This document shows, in pieces, positions 19,529 to 29,528 of a stretch of 52,860 bases of DNA. Origin of the DNA: Gracilaria caudata. Its lineage: Eukaryota; Rhodophyta; Florideophyceae; Gracilariales; Gracilariaceae. The position numbers and the translations under genes are program-made. The DNA lies in contig JASCIV010000071.1 in assembly GCA_030374735.1 (NCBI GenBank), positions 1,201-54,060 on the forward strand. The letters run 5' to 3'. The first letter of the stretch is position 1. The number at the start of each line of letters is the position of its first letter. A model generated the notes under the pieces. It saw nothing but the letters and a program-made list of their open reading frames with translations. It did no database searches and was not told the DNA's origin.

Positions 19529-20191
19529 CTACAAGTTGGGGGCGATACCGCAACTCATCTCCAGGCTTTTCTCGGCTATGGTAGAGAGGTCAGCGTCAAA
19601 ACTGCAACTCCTCTCCAGAAGCGAAGCATGTGTCCGCAGCTGCGATTCCTTTCCCTCCTTCGGATGAGCCGGGCGATGTAGTTTCACCTTTCTTTTCTTC
19701 TTCTGTGAAGCCTGTGTAGATCTGACCAACTTTGAAGCATTGATGCCACTTGACGCCGGCGGAGACAACCATTCCAATTCGGGTATATTAGGCAGACAAT
19801 TGATGCGCACGGGTGAGAAGTCAACGAGGGTAGGGGGTGTGATGTTGACTTTTGAATCGTCTGAATTCATGCCATCATGGTGATCCTCAGTTGTCCCTGT
19901 AGCTGTTCCACGTTGCTGTCGACTGCTGCGCACATCCCGTGTGAGCATGTTGCTCACGGTTGTCAGGCCATCTTCGTATGATACAGAGCGCGCTGTTCCG
20001 AGGGAGTAATTACTCCGACGATGTTCGTTTTGATTCAAACGTCGAGCAAGATGTGCGTCGTGAGAAATGCTGCGAGAGATTCGTGCCTTTGCAGCTGTGG
20101 CAGAGTTGTTCTGATTGGAGAACGGTCTTGGTTTGCCATGTTCCTTCCAAGTGTGAATTACAAGGCTGGTCAGAGGAGGCCTCGGCGGCAT
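19529..20191 (-). CDS. Hypothetical basic, Ser-rich protein
   Basis: 220 residues from the ATG complementary to 20189-20191; the frame is open 39 codons further upstream without another ATG. It starts MPPRPPLTSLVIHTWKEHG, has several Ser/Arg-rich stretches, the tract QKKKRKVKLHRP (a possible nuclear localisation signal) and an acidic-hydrophobic segment NIPELEWLSPP. There are no recognised domains and no membrane segment. Composition is protein-like and the frame is the longest in a gene-poor stretch, which is the main support. It could be a disordered nuclear protein or a chance frame. Confidence 0.45.
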   Translation of the reverse strand: MPPRPPLTSLVIHTWKEHGKPRPFSNQNNSATAAKARISRSISHDAHLARRLNQNEHRRSNYSLGTARSVSYEDGLTTVSNMLTRDVRSSRQQRGTATGTTEDHHDGMNSDDSKVNITPPTLVDFSPVRINCLPNIPELEWLSPPASSGINASKLVRSTQASQKKKRKVKLHRPAHPKEGKESQLRTHASLLERSCSFDADLSTIAEKSLEMSCGIAPNL

Positions 20192-22340
20192 CTTGGCGAA
20201 GCGAACTGTAGAGAACTCGCGCAAGCGGCCTGGAAAGGAGATTAGGTGTCGAAATCGAAGGTGGGAAGGGCCGGTTAAATTGAGCGTCGGAGGGTCACTG
20301 CCATGCAAGATTCAACTTGTTGGGCATGTCTCGCGCAAGCAGATGCTCGCATTTCGAAGAGCCCAGCCGTGGAGATTCCGCTTTGGGCATCGTCGTCGTG
20401 TACGAAGGGTAACATTCAACTTGTCAGCGAGTGAATTTTGATTCAAATGCTCCCTGCGCTGTTGGGGCGCGCAGGTTGGCCAACGGCGTGACGCACACTT
20501 GCCGTTGCCCGTTTCGAGCCCGCGCATTGGAGCTTTTTGAGCGTGGGTGGCGTGTTACGCCGGGCATTTATCCGATTGGACGTGTCCTATCTCGTTCAAT
20601 CTCGCTTGTTTTTAGCGCTGTTCCACTGCTTCACAAACTCGCGACTTCCATCACCTTCGCTGTTCGCCTGCGCCGATTGGCGAGCACTTGCATAGATGTA
20701 CCCTTCGTATCTGTCTGCTCAGTTGTTGTCTTTGCTCAGTGCTGTACGTTGTAATGAGACTGTTAGACAACGGACTCACCGCCACAACCTCGGGTTGTTG
20801 CTTGGCCAGCATTTTCCTTTTCCGAGATTATCAATCGGTGTTTCGAAATGATTCATGTGTTCAGCTCTCTTTGGCGGATTTCGAACACTGTAGGACGGTG
20901 AACTTGTTCACAATAATTGCGCAAGACGTGTCTGCGGAGCAGACTCTGCTCCAAGAACATACGGAATAAGTGAGAACCTCACCAAATGCCTCACATAGCA
21001 CAGGCCGAAGATTTCGTATGTGTAAATCATATAACGCTGAAAACCGAGCTGGTGCTTTTGCTTATCCGTCCTTCTCCCGCACTAAACGGATGGTACGAAG
21101 GTACCAAGCTCCCTGACGATGATCGTTCGAAACTGTTGTTGCTTCTCTCTTCTTGATGTTGTACGAACATCAATATTCTTCTCTCACAGTGTGCTCTCAA
21201 TGTTCGTCACATGAACTGCCTTCGGAGACCAATGACACTTTTATGGTTCTCGCAAAACACTATGGGGTGTGTCGCTGCTCACTTGCTCCAGAGGAAGCAG
21301 TTTTGCCGCTCTTGACATTGGCATGCCTGATTATTGCTTCCCAGTCCACTTCACACAGCTCTTGCTGTCTTGGTTCCCTTGCACTCCCCGTTTTGTTACG
21401 AGTCGCTGCTGTTTTCTCAGTCATGCCCTCGTCCATATGACTGATATTCTTGAGACCGTCTCACAATACTAACGCATACAGGGTTCGAAGCATTGATCGA
21501 AGACAAAAACTCTCTCAGAACAAAGAGAGGAACACAGAACGTTTCATTCACTTTTTCAGCGAGTTTAAGGTTCCGATGCCAGGTACTGACACCCACAGCA
21601 ACACGAGTTTACATTATTCAAGAGCCATCGAGCTTTCCCTCGGGGTTCTATCCGAGAATTCGAGACTCTCTCCATATCAGAGATGATAACTTTCGTGAGG
21701 GTACCGACCGCGACATCGTTTTCAATACCGGGTTTATATCGGAAAACTTACGCGGCTTCTCGAAATGAAACGAATGTGTTGCTGTGGATCGATAAGAAGA
21801 GGCGGAACATATGGGAATATTGTTGGGAAGTGCTGACGCCTCTAGGGCTGTATTTGTTTCGCGATGAAGTGTTTCGTAATTGTTGACGGCGATCGGAGCT
21901 CAAAAATCGAGCACCGTCAAAGGCACTTCCATCGCTCCTTGCAGTAAACGCTTCCGGTTGAGCCGTTCGGTGCTTATGTGCCGTGCTAATCACACCAACG
22001 ACATGCGTGTTGTTCCACGACACGGACGACCCCGCCAGGGCCGTCATTGCCCGCATACCGCCAGAGTTTGAGCCGCTACCGTGCTAAAGAAGACCGCTCT
22101 TTCCTTGCGTCTCTGAAGTTTGGTAATGTGTCTTTTTACGTTGAACTATTTATGTAGTTATGCATATATGTGCAGCCCAGACCGGATAGGACATGCATGG
22201 TGCAAATCAAGAGTTGGGAAAAAGTAACTCTCAGAGATACAAACGCATGTCGAACTCTGACATGGCCGAGATTGAGCGATGTTGTGATTGAAAAGAATCT
22301 GATGGAATATGTACATACACATACAAGTGATGCGGACAAT
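20192..22340. other. 2.1 kb without a supportable gene
   Basis: Short frames only. One minus-strand stretch (about 22080-21750) reads GSGSNSGGMRAMTALAGSS with protein-like composition but has a stop just upstream and no recognisable continuation; it may be a relic exon. T-rich tracts dominate 20560-20760. Confidence 0.4.
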
Positions 22341-23675
22341 TCAAAACGACAGAGAGCGGGAAAGAGAGCCTCGGGAAGGCTGCTTGGGCAGCATCGGTGG
22401 CGGCAAAACAGACGTGGGTAGTTGTAGGTTGTCGTTGCCCGTGCCCTCCACCTCACCATTCCTATGCCTGGATGTGAGGCACGACAACAAATTGGTGACC
22501 CAACTGACTATGAATCTCTGGTAACCAGCAGGCTCTGCATATAGTTCCAAATGAGGTCCATTTCCTGTCTCCTTGAGAAAAATGTGATGTTTGACCTTTT
22601 TCGTCGACATGATTCCAGCCGCAAGCGAAGCAAGATCTTCGGAAGTACAAATCGCATTTGTATTCGCATCTCCTGATCCCATAACGGGTGCCCATGCATA
22701 GAGGAAAGCAGATACGATGAGTAATATAAACCCAAACAAGGCGAGTATCAACCCCAAGACCACCAACGCGGGTTTTGTCACCGTTGTGTGAAGTACCTGT
22801 CCGCGGAAAACCTCTGCCCTTCGCATTTCGTTGGAATTCCCAAGGTTCGGATCTTCATAAATGGACGCCGTAACAAGCGTGAATATGTACGGCACTCCAC
22901 AAGAATCATGTCTGGCAATCATTTCAATCGCTTCTGAAGTCACTGGTTTTCGAAAGTTCACAACAACCACATCGTTAAAAATATTCTCGCCTGTACTTAA
23001 TCGTGCGTAGCGAAGTGTTGTCTCGTTCAAGAGCTCAAACATGCGCAACACCTTAGGGGAGTCTGCTATGCGTGAAAACTGCACACGGTTACCGTCACAG
23101 GTCATTCGTTCATTAGTTAGGTTGCCGATAGCGCACGGTCTTTCGGTGTCATACTCTCCTCCAGCCGTTGGTGGCTCGTAGTAAAAAGAGAAGATTTCGA
23201 CCTCGGAACAAAGCGTCTCGTTGCCAATGTACGCCGTTTCGAACACAGTTCCTTGTTCGTTACAAGCGTGTCTAATGAAGGGGAACTCTAAACCGAAGTC
23301 TTCTGCAGTGTTCGGGTAGTCAATCCAATTTCGGAAACCGTCCAAGCCTTTCACTACTCGACCAACGACGTTTTCCTTCAGCTTCACAGGTTCAGCATCA
23401 AGAAAAAGTTCACCAACAATGAACCCAAAAATGATGAGCTTCTTAAGAACTGAAGCCACGGTCAGATGAGATCTTGAGAGATAAATTCCATTCACAGGCA
23501 CAAGAATAGAACAATCAAACATCAAGACTCCTCGGTGGCGATGTTGGAGAACGAAGCGATTGTGAAAAGCATTAACTTTCTCGGCTACCAGATCGTAGAG
23601 CGGAATTAGAACTATTTCGACAAAGAGGGCCAGTAGAACGGCGAAGACCAGCGGATGGAGCGGAATGGCAAACAT
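22341..23675 (-). CDS. Unknown membrane protein with a cysteine-bearing lumenal/extracellular domain
   Basis: 444 residues, ATG at the complement of 23673-23675, no intron. Residues 1-28 are strongly hydrophobic (signal anchor), a second segment lies at about 77-92 (KKLIIFGFIVGELFL) and a strong one at about 302-328 (LVVLGLILALFGFILLIV). Between them is a soluble domain of about 200 residues with conserved-looking Cys positions (HACNEQ, TLCSEVE, RPCAIGN, MTCDGN, DSCGVP) and N-glycosylation sequons (GNETL, GNLTNE, LNETT). The cytoplasmic tail is Ser/Pro-rich and ends SRGSLSRSLSF. I do not recognise the family. It could be a receptor-like or channel-accessory protein. Frame length and composition make a real gene very likely. 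Confidence 0.85.
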   Translation of the reverse strand: MFAIPLHPLVFAVLLALFVEIVLIPLYDLVAEKVNAFHNRFVLQHRHRGVLMFDCSILVPVNGIYLSRSHLTVASVLKKLIIFGFIVGELFLDAEPVKLKENVVGRVVKGLDGFRNWIDYPNTAEDFGLEFPFIRHACNEQGTVFETAYIGNETLCSEVEIFSFYYEPPTAGGEYDTERPCAIGNLTNERMTCDGNRVQFSRIADSPKVLRMFELLNETTLRYARLSTGENIFNDVVVVNFRKPVTSEAIEMIARHDSCGVPYIFTLVTASIYEDPNLGNSNEMRRAEVFRGQVLHTTVTKPALVVLGLILALFGFILLIVSAFLYAWAPVMGSGDANTNAICTSEDLASLAAGIMSTKKVKHHIFLKETGNGPHLELYAEPAGYQRFIVSWVTNLLSCLTSRHRNGEVEGTGNDNLQLPTSVLPPPMLPKQPSRGSLSRSLSF

Positions 23676-24550
23676 TTTGGATAACCTTAGTGTTCACCAA
23701 GTTCAAGAGCTGAAGCACAGCCGTTTGTAGCAAATTCAAGGCCTCACTTTTTGGTGAGCTCGTTTTCCAAGCTGTTGTTGACAAGGGAAGGGAGATGCTA
23801 CGAGGGAAGCGCTACGGGTGATGAACGATCCCTGTCGAACCAACCTCAAGTAGCACGACTTGGTCTCAAACGATCAGGCGGCAGTTGTGACCGAAGCCAC
23901 AAACCGGGGGTGTGCGATGCGCAAACAAGAACGAAGCTGTTGTACATGGAAGGATGTATAAGCTGAACTCGTGGGTGAGGCGAAATGGGCTCCTGGTCTT
24001 GCCTTTCGTTCATACTCGTTCCTGACTGGTTGGCAACTTGTTGGCAGAGGCGCGAAAGCCACCTTCGTAAGCAACAACAAGAAGGATAGCGACTTCAGGC
24101 CCTGAAGTCGCCATTCTGGCAGTGATGGTCATACTATAAATAATGATGACCACCAGTCTATCACTCGGCATATTGTGCAATGAATGCTTACGGCCATTGA
24201 TGGAGAACTGTGTCTTTCAGCTGATATCTAGCGGTTGCCCAATCGACACTTGTGTCATAATCTATGACCGAATCACACAGATCGGATGAAGATATCGCAA
24301 CACTCCGTTCAGAACATAATATTACAACATGGTATTCCGCTCCACATCCGTATTATATCCGCTATGCGTTAGACTACCCAACGGCAGCGTTCTAATCTCG
24401 TAAAGGGTACCTTCGTTGACTCATTCATTGTAGCTTCGAACAAAGTTCGCAATGGCAACAAACGACAAGGAGCAGATGGAGAATGAAAGGAGCCCCCAGG
24501 GCTAACCTTCTACCTTCGTACTCCCACAGCGCAGATGTTCTGCTGTAACC
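23676..24550. other. Intergenic, no gene; contains a perfect palindrome
   Basis: No protein-like frames. The notable element is the 23-nt palindrome at 24089-24111, listed separately. Confidence 0.5.
24089..24111. repeat. Perfect palindrome, 11-bp arms around one base
   Basis: GCGACTTCAGG, a central C, then CCTGAAGTCGC. It lies in an intergenic stretch with no flanking gene within 400 bases. Confidence 0.85.
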
Positions 24551-25816
24551 TTAGCCCTCTCTTCGTACCTCTGTAATGTTAACCGAATTCGTGTCCTCCC
24601 AACAAAAGGTGCTGCAGAAAATGGTCACCAGCGCAGCGCTATTAACTCCTCGGCCTAATGCCCTTCTCGCAAAACTCTCTTCAACTAGCGTGGTGACAAC
24701 CTCCTTGGTGACATGAGAAATCGGACGCACCCTTGGTACCGGACGGACCATCCACACATCGCCATTGGCATCCCCTGCAACAAATGATTGGCGGTCAGCG
24801 GTAATTGAAATTGACGTTTGGGGTGGAAATGTGTGAGGGGATCAGTCTTGCTTCTTTTTATGAGCACATTTCAGTCTTGCAATACGCACTCTGCGTTCAA
24901 CGTCCCATACTTTTTTGTCAGAGCACGATGCCACCACTAGGCTTCCATCAGCACTAATGGCCCATGAGAGGGAGGCTGAAGCTTTGTAGTCTGGCAGAAA
25001 AAAGCTTGGGAAGGACTATCTGCGTTCAGTGCGCGCAAATGCATGGCATCGGTTACAAAGGTGCGTCGCAGCACCACCACTCTGCGAGTTTGATGACAAA
25101 CGCAGATTCCCGGAAGGCTTTTTAGTTTCTTCACCTTGCTTGAATAGTGTTACAGACCGCAGTTCTGTGAACGACCTCAGGTCCCATACAAAAAGCACCG
25201 CAATGCCGATCGGGGGGTCGACTCAGGACCAAATAATCCTTGGTACCGTCGTATCAATGGTACCACGTTACGGCAAGTAGACTCTGATTAAGCGATACAG
25301 AAAAGCTCCAGATGTTCACAAAAGCATCGTCTTCCGCCTTTTCTCGAAGAGATGCATGAAACTGCTCTGCCCGTCGCTGCGACTCCATTGACCAATCTTT
25401 CACTACAACGCACATCTCCTCCCTACCTTCAAAAATGGCCACAGTCTTCGCCCCGTTAAGGTTCAAATACAACCTTTCAGCACTGCTTCCATTGGCAAAC
25501 GCTCGCAAAAGTTGAATGTGTCAATACGATTCCAGTTTGATGTGTTATACGAGATCATTTCGCCGGTCTGATGAGTTGCCAGAGCTCTCCGTCCATCTTC
25601 TGAAATTGACGCAAAAACGCGATTTCTGTCTTCACCATGTTTGAAGTATACTTTGGGTTTCCCACTCTCCGTGTCCCATGCGACTGGGGACGAAGACTTT
25701 CTCAGAGAGTTTGTAAAAAGCAGTACGACCATCACCCGAAAGTTTAAACCATCCGATCGCTCCAAGATTTCGCCCAAGCGGCTGTCAGACAATCTGCTCC
25801 AATGAGTTGACATCAC
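24551..25816 (-). pseudogene. Decayed WD40-repeat gene, tandem copy of the 26211 gene
   Basis: WD40-blade sequence appears on one strand in successive order but in several frames. FKLSGDGRTAFYKLSEK (about 25740-25690) is continued in another frame by VAWDTESGKPKVYF and FASISEDGRRALATH. Another frame resumes with RAFANGSSAERLYLNLNG (about 25508). Then LFVWDLRSFTELRSVTLF (about 25196), WAISADGSLVVASCSD with KKVWDVERRVRIARL (about 24955-24875), and finally ISITADRQSFVAGDANGDV with WMVRPV (about 24810-24750). No ATG-led frame covers more than a blade or two. The blade ISADG..VVA.C.D...VWDV.R..RIA is shared with the neighbour at 26211-27657, so this is a degraded tandem duplicate. Introns could account for one break but not for all. 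Confidence 0.75.
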
Positions 25817-26210
25817 TTTGTGTGTTGCCCATCTTGCCTAGGAGTTCGTTTCTCTTCAGGATTGCGAGACCGTTTTGACACTATATGCGAAAGTAACGCT
25901 CCTTAAGTAGCATGTTATAACTTCGGTTCTTGATTCCACTTCGGGCCCATGTACTGAAAGAGGAGAGCGCTATCCTCCCTTCTATGCAATGTCACTCGAA
26001 GGGTCGGAAAGAAAGCGAAATAAGCAACACAGTAAGCTTTCCGTTACTAATTCCAAAAAATAAATGTAGTGGCGGTACTTCAGGTCACGGGAGTGTTTGA
26101 CTGATGCAAGTGGGTGAGCGAAGATGGGTTGAGCGTGGCAAGCGTCGCGAAGATTTCTTCTTTGCCACCGACCGTGGCGATCATATCATACGCTGAGGGA
26201 TCATATGCGT
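25817..26210. other. Spacer between the two WD40 copies
   Basis: AT-rich, no coding potential seen on either strand. Confidence 0.5.
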
Positions 26211-27657
26211 TCAACGCGCTTCTTGGCTTTTCTTGGCCATGGCCTCGCAAGCTAACAAAAACTCTTCTCTGACTACCCTCCTAGGTCTCTTGTGTGTATA
26301 TTCGCTCAATAATTGTCCCGCATCATCTTCACTCAGAGCGCCGTTGCTAGACAGCTGTTCGTAAATTTGCGTGACCAATCTCTTCCCAGTTGGTCGTATA
26401 CGCAGTGACGCGTCATCTCCCTGTCCTGCACGACGGTCAAACAGTTGGGTCCATTCCTTGCGAAGCTTCTCGAAGTCCAACCTATCAAATATTTTGCTCT
26501 GTAGCACACAAAAGGCTTGCAGAAACTCAGCTCTTGTCACTTCCGTCTGTGTCTTGTTCTTCAGAACCGATTCCATCGCATGAGCAACATATTCCTCACT
26601 CACCGGTGCCAGTTCGAGGTCATTGAGTAGACTGTCTAATCCATCCATAGCTCTATCCAGTGGAACTGGGTCTTTGCCAAAAGTTACATCGTACCAACCA
26701 CGGGCTCCTTTACGTTCAATATCCTGTTTGGTTTGGTTGACGGTGAATCCAAACAAGAGACCACTGAAGAAGTGCAAGGTGCGGTCTACATAGCTTACGA
26801 TGAGCGCTGAGCCGTCCGATGCCAGTGAACAACTCAACGGTGCCTTTGGGTATGCCCCGATAGTCGCAATACGTAACTTACGGCGCACATCCCATACACC
26901 GAAAGAGTTGTCAACACACGCTGCAACAACGCGCATACCGTCGGCGCTGATATCACACATCCTGAATCTGTTCGCTGAGTAATTCGGTAAATCAAAGTCG
27001 TTTGTTCTTTCTTCTAAATGCAGCACCCGAAGCTTTTTGTTGTCGGCGACTAATGCCAGGGAAGCACAGTTAGCCAAACACATTACTGTCTTTGTGTTGA
27101 TCCTCTCAGAGCGCAGTTCTACAGAAGATTGGAAGTCTATTACCTTTAACAGTTGTGAATCTTTTCCCGACGTAGTAAACGCTAGGACATGTTGTGAGAA
27201 CGCTACTGACAACTGCGGTGTTTTTCTCGGCAACTTCTTGTAACATTTAAAATCAGAAGAGGCGTTCATACATCGTTTGACTGCCATAAACGAACTAATG
27301 CTAGTTGCGAAGAGAACCGCGAATTCGTAGCCATCGTGGCTTAACTGGCAGCCAAGGACCCGTTCGACGTTTTCCAAAACAGCCTCGTCGATATGAAATG
27401 AATGTTCGACGCGCCACTTTGAGGTTTCTCAGTAGCTGCACGCGTCCGTCTGTAAAAGCTTGCAATGCCCATCTTCCGTTGCCCGAAATCGCTACACAAA
27501 ATTCATCTTCCCCGTCTTCTGGTGTGAAGCGGTGCACCACGCTGCCATCGAGCGTGTTTCGCACAATGCCCAGTTTAACGTCACCGTGTTGTGTGACGGC
27601 CAGGTTGCCCTCTGAAGTTAGTTCGCAACTACAAACATCTTCCTCTTGCGTTCCCAG
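26211..27657 (-). pseudogene. WD40-repeat protein gene with a frameshift and no visible start codon
   Basis: The upstream frame (27657-27410) reads LGTQEEDVCSCELTSEGN and then FCVAISGNGRWALQAF to VQLLRNLK. The downstream frame (to the stop at 26211) continues WRVEHSFHIDEAVLENVERVL and about 390 further residues. A single extra base in the AAA at 27418-27420 (TTT on the given strand) separates them. The downstream part has blades such as CDISADGMRVVAACVD with GVWDVRRKLRIATIG and SLASDGSALIVSYVD, then a non-WD40 helical C-terminal region (LDSLLNDLELAPVSEEYVA to EFLLACEAMAKKSQEAR). The upstream frame has only non-ATG starts and a stop just before it, so an upstream exon or 5' loss must be assumed. 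A sequencing error at the homopolymer would restore the main frame; the missing start would remain. Confidence 0.7.
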
Positions 27658-28994
27658 TTAACGTGATGTGAATATCTCCATGGCTGTGTTGGCCTGCAGT
27701 AGACGAAATGCGGTCGCTTTTCAATGACTTCGCAACTTCGATAGCAAGTATCTTACAAATGATTTGTTCGCAGTGGTTGAATATGTGGGTTAGCCCTCTT
27801 TCCATTGTACCTTTGTACCCTCGTATTATAGCGCTGCCGACAGCAAGGATGGTCATCATTGCAACTCCGAATCTTCAGCGTTTTCTCTTTCGAGGCGTTT
27901 TGACAAGTTCTTTAACGCTCAAGTGACCCTTACAGTAGCTTGAAGAGTGACATGGCATATGCAGATTCGAGCTCACTTGTGAGCCCATTCCCGGAACTTA
28001 CACGTGCATAAGCGATACCTCAATACACGCACTGATCCCTTTGGAAAAGAAGCAAGGTCTGGAATATTATTCGATCAAGAGATTTGAAGGTTGGCTTCAG
28101 TTCACGTTTCTGCGCACAGATTCAAGAACGGAGATGGTAAGCAACACATCATCACCTCCAGTTGTTTTCAGGATACGGGGACTCTCTAATGTCAGTGATA
28201 TGGGTTAACTTCATTCACAAGCTTTCCTTGGAGTACGACGCCTCCCGCAAGAAGCCAATAAACTATTTCTTCTTGCAACACGGAAAATGAATATAGGCAA
28301 AAAGGGCGTCGCAAGACGTGCACATCAGAGACGCACCCGTACTGGCTTCTTAAGTTTATGGCATTGACTTTGTGCTTCGTTAAGACCAACAAGAAAAAAG
28401 GATATACCTGAGGTGAGCTACGACAGCCCTTCAAAAATCCTCTTCGATGTAGAGACGCAAGCAAAAGACGGTGTTTATTGCGTACGGTAGTGGCTCTAAC
28501 TCCCGCGGTAGGCGGGCGCTGACGCGGGGTCGTCAGTGTCGTAGAACAGCACCCATGTCGAGGGGTGGCAGTTAGAACGGCACACAGGCGCCGAACGGCC
28601 TCACGAGAGGCGTTCACTGCAGGATGAGAGAACGGCGGTAATCAACGACCTTCTGAAACTCTCGCCATCAACAGTCGTCGCGACTCAACCCGTCGCACAA
28701 TAAATACCATTTGAAACGAGACCAAACAGAACCCCCTACTTGTAGGGCTACAATCTCCCGCCATATCTCCTATTCTCTCCGATAGCTTATCGATCCACAT
28801 TCGATCCCTGTCGAAAAATGTGCCACTCTACGACTTGGACCTTTTCCAGTGCGTCTAGTCTAGTGCTGAAGCTTTACTGACAGACTACAACATTACCTTC
28901 GGTACCAGCTCGATGGATACTCTCTGCTGGTCCCAGCAGGGCAAGAAGATCGCCATGGGGGATTATTTCGACAGAAATGCATGCCGATGGAACT

Positions 28995-29035
28995 TAAGCT
29001 TTACAAGGGTACAACTTGTACCCTTGTAAAGCTTA
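28995..29035. repeat. 41-nt perfect palindrome (20-bp arms, one central base)
   Basis: Left arm 28995-29014 begins TAAGCTTTACAAGG; central C at 29015; right arm 29016-29035 is its exact reverse complement. It would extrude as a cruciform or fold as an RNA hairpin with almost no loop. Confidence 0.95.
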
Positions 29036-29449
29036 TGTAGATACCGTAACATTACAAGCCCCGTCTCTTTTTCGCTGTCTTTACTGCCATACCCTTGCTG
29101 TAATGAATTTGGAGGCGTACATGCCATTATAGCTAAGGATATTGTTACGCACTCTCTTGTTGGATGCCAGCAGTTGCGAAGGTATAGCAGGAAACTCAGA
29201 AGGGCGTAACATTGTGAAGCTCTTCAATGAAAGAGCTCCACATGAAGGACTTTCTTCAAAAAACAATCACTCATCCAACAACTCGTTAGTTCAGTGTGAA
29301 CTTCGTTGGGCCTATTTTGTAGTAGAACGTGTCTGAAGACCACGATGTTCTATTTCGGGAGTAGCTACACGTATACATGTCACTACATCCTTGTTGAAGA
29401 TTGTTCTTGTTCAAGGCGTAGAGGGATAACTTAGCGCTTTTTAGCTTGG

Positions 29450-29456
29450 TATAAAG
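29450..29456 (+). promoter_or_regulatory. TATA-like box of the VWD gene
   Basis: TATAAAG 73-79 bases upstream of the ATG at 29529, with a C/T-rich stretch between them. Position and sequence fit a core promoter, but no transcript evidence is available here. Confidence 0.4.
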
Positions 29457-29528
29457 TTGCCACACCTTTTTACCTCCTGTTCAGCCACCCCGCAACAACA
29501 TCAATTTCTGCATTGCTAAGATCGCAAG

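Larger units (their letters stand above)
27658..29528. other. 1.9 kb gene-poor region upstream of the VWD gene
   Basis: A 141-codon minus-strand frame at 28192-28617 begins with GTG and has no recognisable domain; I do not call it. A 41-nt perfect palindrome at 28995-29035 and a TATA-like box at 29450-29456 are listed separately. Confidence 0.5.

Noticed and set aside
28192..28617. 141-codon minus-strand frame as a gene
   Set aside because: It starts with GTG only, has no recognisable motif and mixed composition.
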